Notes under the pieces: generated by a model | Database searches by the model: none | What the model was told of the DNA's origin: nothing | The model's input: the letters and a program-made list of their open reading frames with translations, nothing else | Program-made: the position numbers and the translations under genes | Shown here: positions 60,397 to 64,000 of the stretch, one piece after another | Layout of the letters: each line of letters begins with the position of its first letter | Position numbering within the stretch: the first letter of the stretch is position 1 | Source of the DNA: Anaerolineales bacterium | GTDB taxonomy: Bacteria > Chloroflexota > Anaerolineae > Anaerolineales > Villigracilaceae | NCBI GenBank assembly: GCA_025056175.1 | Contig: JANWWK010000053.1 | Location: 62,001-126,000 of the forward strand | Reading direction: 5' to 3' | DNA length: 64,000 nt

Positions 60397-61167
60397 TCAC
60401 AGGACAGTCAGGATGAGGGGGTCTCCTTCGGTGACGGCGACGCTATGCTCAAAATGTGCCGTCAGCGAGCCATCTGCGGATACTACAGTCCACTTATCTT
60501 TCAACACTTTTGTTTTATGCGTGCCTACCAGTACCATCGGTTCCAGCGCGATGACCATTCCAGGGCGCAACGGCAGTCCGGTGCCAGGTTTGCCGTAATT
60601 TGGCACCTGTGGGCCTTCGTGCATCTGGCGCCCAACGCCATGGCCGGTATATTCGCGCACAACATGAAAGCCATGGCTCTCCACGTATTGCTGTATCGCC
60701 GCTGAAACATCGCCGGTGCGATTACCAGAGCGCATGCGGGCAATGCCCTCATACAGCGCCTGTTCCGTCACTTCGAGGAGTTTCCGCGCTTTGGGGGAAA
60801 TCTCCCCCACGCCGGCGGTGAAGGCCGAATCGGCCACATAGCCCTCGAAGACCGTGCCACAGTCTATAGAAACGATGTCTCCTTCTTTGAGTTTTCGGCT
60901 GGCCGATGGAATGCCATGCACCAGTTCTTCATTGATGCTCACGGTGATGGAATTCGGAAACGGTGGATAGCCGTACCCTTTGAAGGGCGATACTGCACCG
61001 TGTTTCTTCAGCACGTCCTCGGCAGCCGCGTCGAGGTCTGCTGTCGAAACACCGGGTTGTAACATTTCACGGACGGTCGCTAAAACCAGTGCATTGATGC
61101 GTCCGGCTTCGCGCATGATGGCGATTTCAGCCGGCGTTTTGAGATTGATTTGACGCGCCCAGTCCAT
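60397..61167 (-). CDS. map: Methionine aminopeptidase, type I
   Basis: 256-residue metalloprotease that removes N-terminal Met from new proteins. The five metal ligands are present: two Asp in DCGTVFEGYVADSAF, His in GHGVGR, Glu in ALEPM and Glu in AVTEGD. The length is standard for the type Ia form. It lies 21 bases after adk and 175 bases before rpmJ. Confidence 0.96.
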   Translation of the reverse strand: MDWARQINLKTPAEIAIMREAGRINALVLATVREMLQPGVSTADLDAAAEDVLKKHGAVSPFKGYGYPPFPNSITVSINEELVHGIPSASRKLKEGDIVSIDCGTVFEGYVADSAFTAGVGEISPKARKLLEVTEQALYEGIARMRSGNRTGDVSAAIQQYVESHGFHVVREYTGHGVGRQMHEGPQVPNYGKPGTGLPLRPGMVIALEPMVLVGTHKTKVLKDKWTVVSADGSLTAHFEHSVAVTEGDPLILTVL

Positions 61168-61188
61168 AACTTCACGATGCCTGTACGA

Positions 61189-61839
61189 TTAATGTTTCAT
61201 CGCCGCCATCAACTGCGCGGAGACTTCTTCGATGGGTGCAAAGCCGTTGATTTCGGCCAGTACGCCGCGCTCTTTGTAATAATCAATCAGCGGCGCGGTT
61301 TGTTTCTGATAGACTTCAATGCGGTGAACGACCGTTTCGGCCTTGTCGTCTTCGCGCTGATACAGGTCACCGCCGTCTGCATCGCAAATTCCATGCTGTT
61401 TGGGAGGGTTGAAACGCTCGTGGTAAACACGCCCACACGTGCGGCAGGTCCAGCGTCCGGCCAGGCGTTCAATCAGCACTTCGACGGGTGCGGTAATGAA
61501 CGGTACGAGGTTAACCCGTCCATCGAATTCTTTGAGCATTTCACACAGTGCATCCGCTTGTGCGGGCGTGCGAGGGAAGCCATCCAGAATGGCGCCGTTC
61601 ACACAATCTGAGCGGGAGAACCGTTCGCGTATCATGGCAATCGTCACATCGTCTGGCACCAGCTCGCCTTGACTGATGTAGGTATTTGCCAGTTTTCCCA
61701 GCTCAGTTCCATTTTTAATGTTCTCGCGGAAGATGTCTCCCGATGAGATATGCGGCAGGTTGAATTTTTCTGCCAGCACCTTTGCCTGCGTTCCCTTTCC
61801 GGCCCCGGGAGGGCCCAGCAGAACGATATAAGTGGGCAT
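61189..61839 (-). CDS. adk: Adenylate kinase with zinc-type LID
   Basis: 216-residue adenylate kinase (ATP + AMP to 2 ADP). The P-loop is GPPGAGKGT near residue 8. The LID carries a zinc site, CRTCGRVYH and later CDADGG (three Cys and one Asp). The long-form LID fits the length. It follows secY by 21 bases. Confidence 0.96.
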   Translation of the reverse strand: MPTYIVLLGPPGAGKGTQAKVLAEKFNLPHISSGDIFRENIKNGTELGKLANTYISQGELVPDDVTIAMIRERFSRSDCVNGAILDGFPRTPAQADALCEMLKEFDGRVNLVPFITAPVEVLIERLAGRWTCRTCGRVYHERFNPPKQHGICDADGGDLYQREDDKAETVVHRIEVYQKQTAPLIDYYKERGVLAEINGFAPIEEVSAQLMAAMKH

Positions 61840-61860
61840 GTATTCACCTTTTGGACTGGA

Positions 61861-63237
61861 TTAGCGAACCAAGATAGAGTCCTGATAGCCGTGCAGTTTG
61901 AGTTCGGCGTCAATGGTGGCAAAGGTTTCACGAACGACACCAACTACAATGAGCAAGCCCGAAGAAGAAACCAGGAACAGGCCTGCATTCGAAGTCGCCG
62001 TGCCGATGTTGAAGGACTGCAATACCAGGCTCAACAGGAACGGCAAAATCGCAATCACACCCAGAAAGAGTGCGCCTGGCAGGGTGATACGGCGCTGGAC
62101 TTTGGTCAGGTATTTCTGGGTGGGTGCGCCACGGCTGACGCCAGGGATTTGTGCACCAACGCGTTTGAGATTTTCACCATAGTTCTGCTGCGTGAACAAG
62201 ACGTCAGTGTAGAAAAAGGTGAAAATCACCACCATGAAGAAGTACAGAATCCAGTACGTCGGTGAATTGCTGCCAAAGGTCTGCTGTACGCTGACGGCAA
62301 AGTTGTAATACGAGGCAGTTGGGTCGGTGGCAAAGTAACTGGCAAGAATGGCCGGGAACTGCAAAATGGCGCTGGCAAAAATGAGCGGAATCATGCCCGC
62401 CATGTTGACCATGAGGGGCAAAGAGGCCTTCACCGGCATAGACATCCGATTGCCTACGCGGCGGCCAGGGTACATCACCGGCACATTCCGCCGCCCTTGC
62501 TGGATATAGACGATGGCAAAAATGGTCAGGACAATGACGAACACCATCAAGGCCAGCATAATCCAGCGGTATTGTTCATCGGCCAAAATGCCCAGCAAAT
62601 TGGAGGGCATTTGCGCCACAATGCCGGCAAAAATGATGAGAGAAAGTCCCTGCCCACGAATGCCGTATTCGGAAATCAACTCGCCCAGCCAGATGGCGAA
62701 CATCGTGCCGGCCATCATCGTCAGCAAAGCAGCAGAAGAGCGTAAAATTTGCTCGCCGCCCGAAAAGCCGAAATCGAGAATGGTGCCGATGCCATATTGC
62801 AGGCCAATCGAGTTGAAGATGTTGATTTGTCCGATGGCCGAAAGCGCCGACATTGGCACGGCCAGATAGTACGTCCAACGCTCCATCCACTTACGGCCTT
62901 CGGTGGGGTTCTCCTCCATCCGCTTTTGCAGCGAGGGGATAATAGGAATGAGCAGTTGAAGGATAATTTGCGCCGTGATGTAGGGGTAAACGCCCATCGA
63001 AAGCAGAGAAAAGCGCGAAACGGTGCCGCCGGAAAGCAAATCCAGGAAGTTGAAGAAGTTGCCGCCGGTCTGATTCAAGCGCAGACGCAGGCTTTCCAAG
63101 GCGTCAACATTGATGCCCGGAACCGGGACATTCGACGCAAGGCGGTAAATGACCAGCAGAAGCAGGGTCACCAGCAACATGCGGCGAATGTCTTCCGATT
63201 TCCATAGATAACGCCAGGCCGACCAGGTGTTTTTCAT
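61861..63237 (-). CDS. secY: Protein translocase subunit SecY
   Basis: 458-residue channel subunit of the Sec translocon, ten transmembrane helices. Features are SNVPVPGINVDALE near residue 35, the plug helix region, SLLSMGVYPYITAQIILQLL, and the C-terminal GAPTQKYLTKVQRRITLPGA. It follows rplO by 24 bases within the ribosomal cluster. Confidence 0.97.
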   Translation of the reverse strand: MKNTWSAWRYLWKSEDIRRMLLVTLLLLVIYRLASNVPVPGINVDALESLRLRLNQTGGNFFNFLDLLSGGTVSRFSLLSMGVYPYITAQIILQLLIPIIPSLQKRMEENPTEGRKWMERWTYYLAVPMSALSAIGQINIFNSIGLQYGIGTILDFGFSGGEQILRSSAALLTMMAGTMFAIWLGELISEYGIRGQGLSLIIFAGIVAQMPSNLLGILADEQYRWIMLALMVFVIVLTIFAIVYIQQGRRNVPVMYPGRRVGNRMSMPVKASLPLMVNMAGMIPLIFASAILQFPAILASYFATDPTASYYNFAVSVQQTFGSNSPTYWILYFFMVVIFTFFYTDVLFTQQNYGENLKRVGAQIPGVSRGAPTQKYLTKVQRRITLPGALFLGVIAILPFLLSLVLQSFNIGTATSNAGLFLVSSSGLLIVVGVVRETFATIDAELKLHGYQDSILVR

Positions 63238-63261
63238 GGGTCAGGTCTCCTGAAAGGGAGT

Positions 63262-63717
63262 TTAGCCTTCGATAAGTTCGACTGAACCACCGGCGGCTTC
63301 AATTTTGCTCCGCGCGCCCGCCGAAACGCGGTGAACGCGCACTTTGAGCGGCACGTTGATTTCGCCGCGTCCAAGAATCACGACCGGATTGCGCGGGTCA
63401 CGCAGCAAGTTGGCACCGGCGAGGGCTTCGGGGGTAACGAGAGAGTCGGCCTTGAAGGCGGTCAACTGGTCGAGATTGACTTCGTTGTATTCCACCTGGA
63501 ACGGTGGGGTAAAGCCTTCGCCGCGCATGAAGGGCAGGCGGCGGAAGAAGGGCAGGTTACCGCCCTGGTGATACAGGTGACCATCTTCACCAGAGCGCGC
63601 ACCCGCGCCTTTGGTACCGCGCCCGGCAGTTTTTCCCTGCCCGGCAGAAATGCCACGCCCCACGCGCTTGCGTTCCTTTTTGGAACCCGGATTGGGGGTC
63701 AAATCGTGGAGTTTCAT
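63262..63717 (-). CDS. rplO: 50S ribosomal protein L15
   Basis: 151-residue L15. The glycine- and basic-rich N-terminal extension VGRGISAGQGKTAGRGTKG is family typical. Two ATG codons are adjacent (63720, 63717); the second has GGAG at five bases and is preferred. It follows rpmD by eight bases. Confidence 0.96.
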   Translation of the reverse strand: MKLHDLTPNPGSKKERKRVGRGISAGQGKTAGRGTKGAGARSGEDGHLYHQGGNLPFFRRLPFMRGEGFTPPFQVEYNEVNLDQLTAFKADSLVTPEALAGANLLRDPRNPVVILGRGEINVPLKVRVHRVSAGARSKIEAAGGSVELIEG

Positions 63718-63725
63718 CATCGCTC

Positions 63726-63920
63726 CTACTCTTCAATCTTGACAAGGTGAATCACAGCGTTGAGCATGCCGCGCACGGCAGGCGTATCCTGATGCTCAAC
63801 CGTCTGGTTCAGGCGGCGCAAACCGAGCGCCTTCACGGTGCGCTTCTGCGGTTCAGGAAAGCCAATCGGGCTTTTGACCAGCGTCACACGCAGGGTTTTG
63901 GTTTCAGCCTGTTTAGCCAT
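63726..63920 (-). CDS. rpmD: 50S ribosomal protein L30
   Basis: 64-residue L30. The pattern [20 protein letters not shown] and [19 protein letters not shown] is typical. GGAGGAAGC precedes the ATG, and the start overlaps the rpsE stop by eight bases, so translation is coupled. Confidence 0.95.
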   Translation of the reverse strand: MAKQAETKTLRVTLVKSPIGFPEPQKRTVKALGLRRLNQTVEHQDTPAVRGMLNAVIHLVKIEE

Positions 63921-64000
63921 GCTTCCTCCGTTCCCAGAAGGGCATGAGTTCTTCAACGGGTTTGCCGCGGCGTGCGGCTTCTTGCGCGGGCGATTTGAGC
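63913..64000 (-). CDS. rpsE: 30S ribosomal protein S5 (C-terminal end, cut by window)
   Basis: Only the last 28 residues are in the window, [18 protein letters not shown] to [10 protein letters not shown] and TAA, which match the C terminus of S5. The gene continues beyond 64000, upstream of rpmD as in the standard spc operon order. Confidence 0.88.
   Translation of the reverse strand, partial: LKSPAQEAARRGKPVEELMPFWERRKHG

Noticed and set aside
1-64000. tRNA, rRNA or riboswitch genes
   Set aside because: No cloverleaf-like or conserved riboswitch sequence was noticed by eye; a covariance search was not possible.

Overview
The window looks like chromosomal DNA of a Chloroflexota bacterium, most likely class Anaerolineae. 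This rests on gene content rather than any database comparison. It carries an alternative complex III (ActA-E) respiratory cluster, secreted proteins with S/T/P-rich linkers and NBR1-like Ig domains, several ECF sigma/anti-sigma pairs, DegV paralogues, a lysine 2,3-aminomutase and an S5-to-S9 ribosomal cluster. No phage, insertion sequence, CRISPR array, tRNA or rRNA was found. Most of the window is ordinary, tightly packed chromosome.

Layout. 1-3.3 kb: two membrane proteins of unknown function and a zinc-finger anti-sigma/ECF sigma pair. 3.5-6.7 kb: a tight minus-strand operon of enoyl-CoA hydratase, AAC(3)-family acetyltransferase, M50 metalloprotease and DegV. 6.7-9.6 kb: plus-strand membrane genes, a JAMM peptidase and PlsY, ended by terminators. 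9.6-21.8 kb: a metallo-beta-lactamase, an aldo-keto reductase, two secreted NBR1-like proteins, lysine 2,3-aminomutase, a second DegV, a Memo-like protein, a Nudix hydrolase, a second sigma/anti-sigma pair, a DUF2817 peptidase, a zinc ribbon and a glycosidase lipoprotein. 22-23.7 kb: a YfcC-type carrier and a VapC remnant. 23.7-31.5 kb: the respiratory cluster. 31.6-36 kb: a small membrane protein, a secreted nuclease and a TRAP transporter whose binding protein is convergent to its permeases. 36.3-39.3 kb: a polar amino acid ABC transporter. 39.3-45.6 kb: OsmC, a DUF1295 protein, an epimerase, a DinB-like protein and a large GAF/PAS/HD-GYP regulator. 45.7-54.3 kb: an 802-residue protein with features of the choline/carnitine acyltransferase superfamily, a transmembrane Ser/Thr kinase, a C39-like protein and a 1030-residue surface protein. 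54.3-64 kb: MazG and the ribosomal cluster S9-L13-TruA-L17-RpoA-S4-S11-S13-L36-Map-Adk-SecY-L15-L30-S5, all on the minus strand, with S5 cut by the window edge.

How the genes fit together. The respiratory cluster would oxidise menaquinol and pass electrons through c-type cytochromes to an oxidase that is not in this window. It has no recognisable ActF, and the ActB1 and ActB2 parts are separate genes. The TRAP and ABC systems and YfcC import organic acids and amino acids. The sigma pairs, the Ser/Thr kinase and the HD-GYP protein provide surface and second-messenger signalling. The points most worth a second look are the ActF-less complex III, the divergent acyltransferase-like protein paired with a receptor kinase, the MazG protein that keeps only part of a methylase domain, two apparently leaderless regulatory genes, three kinds of dispersed intergenic repeat and the absence of infA between map and rpmJ.
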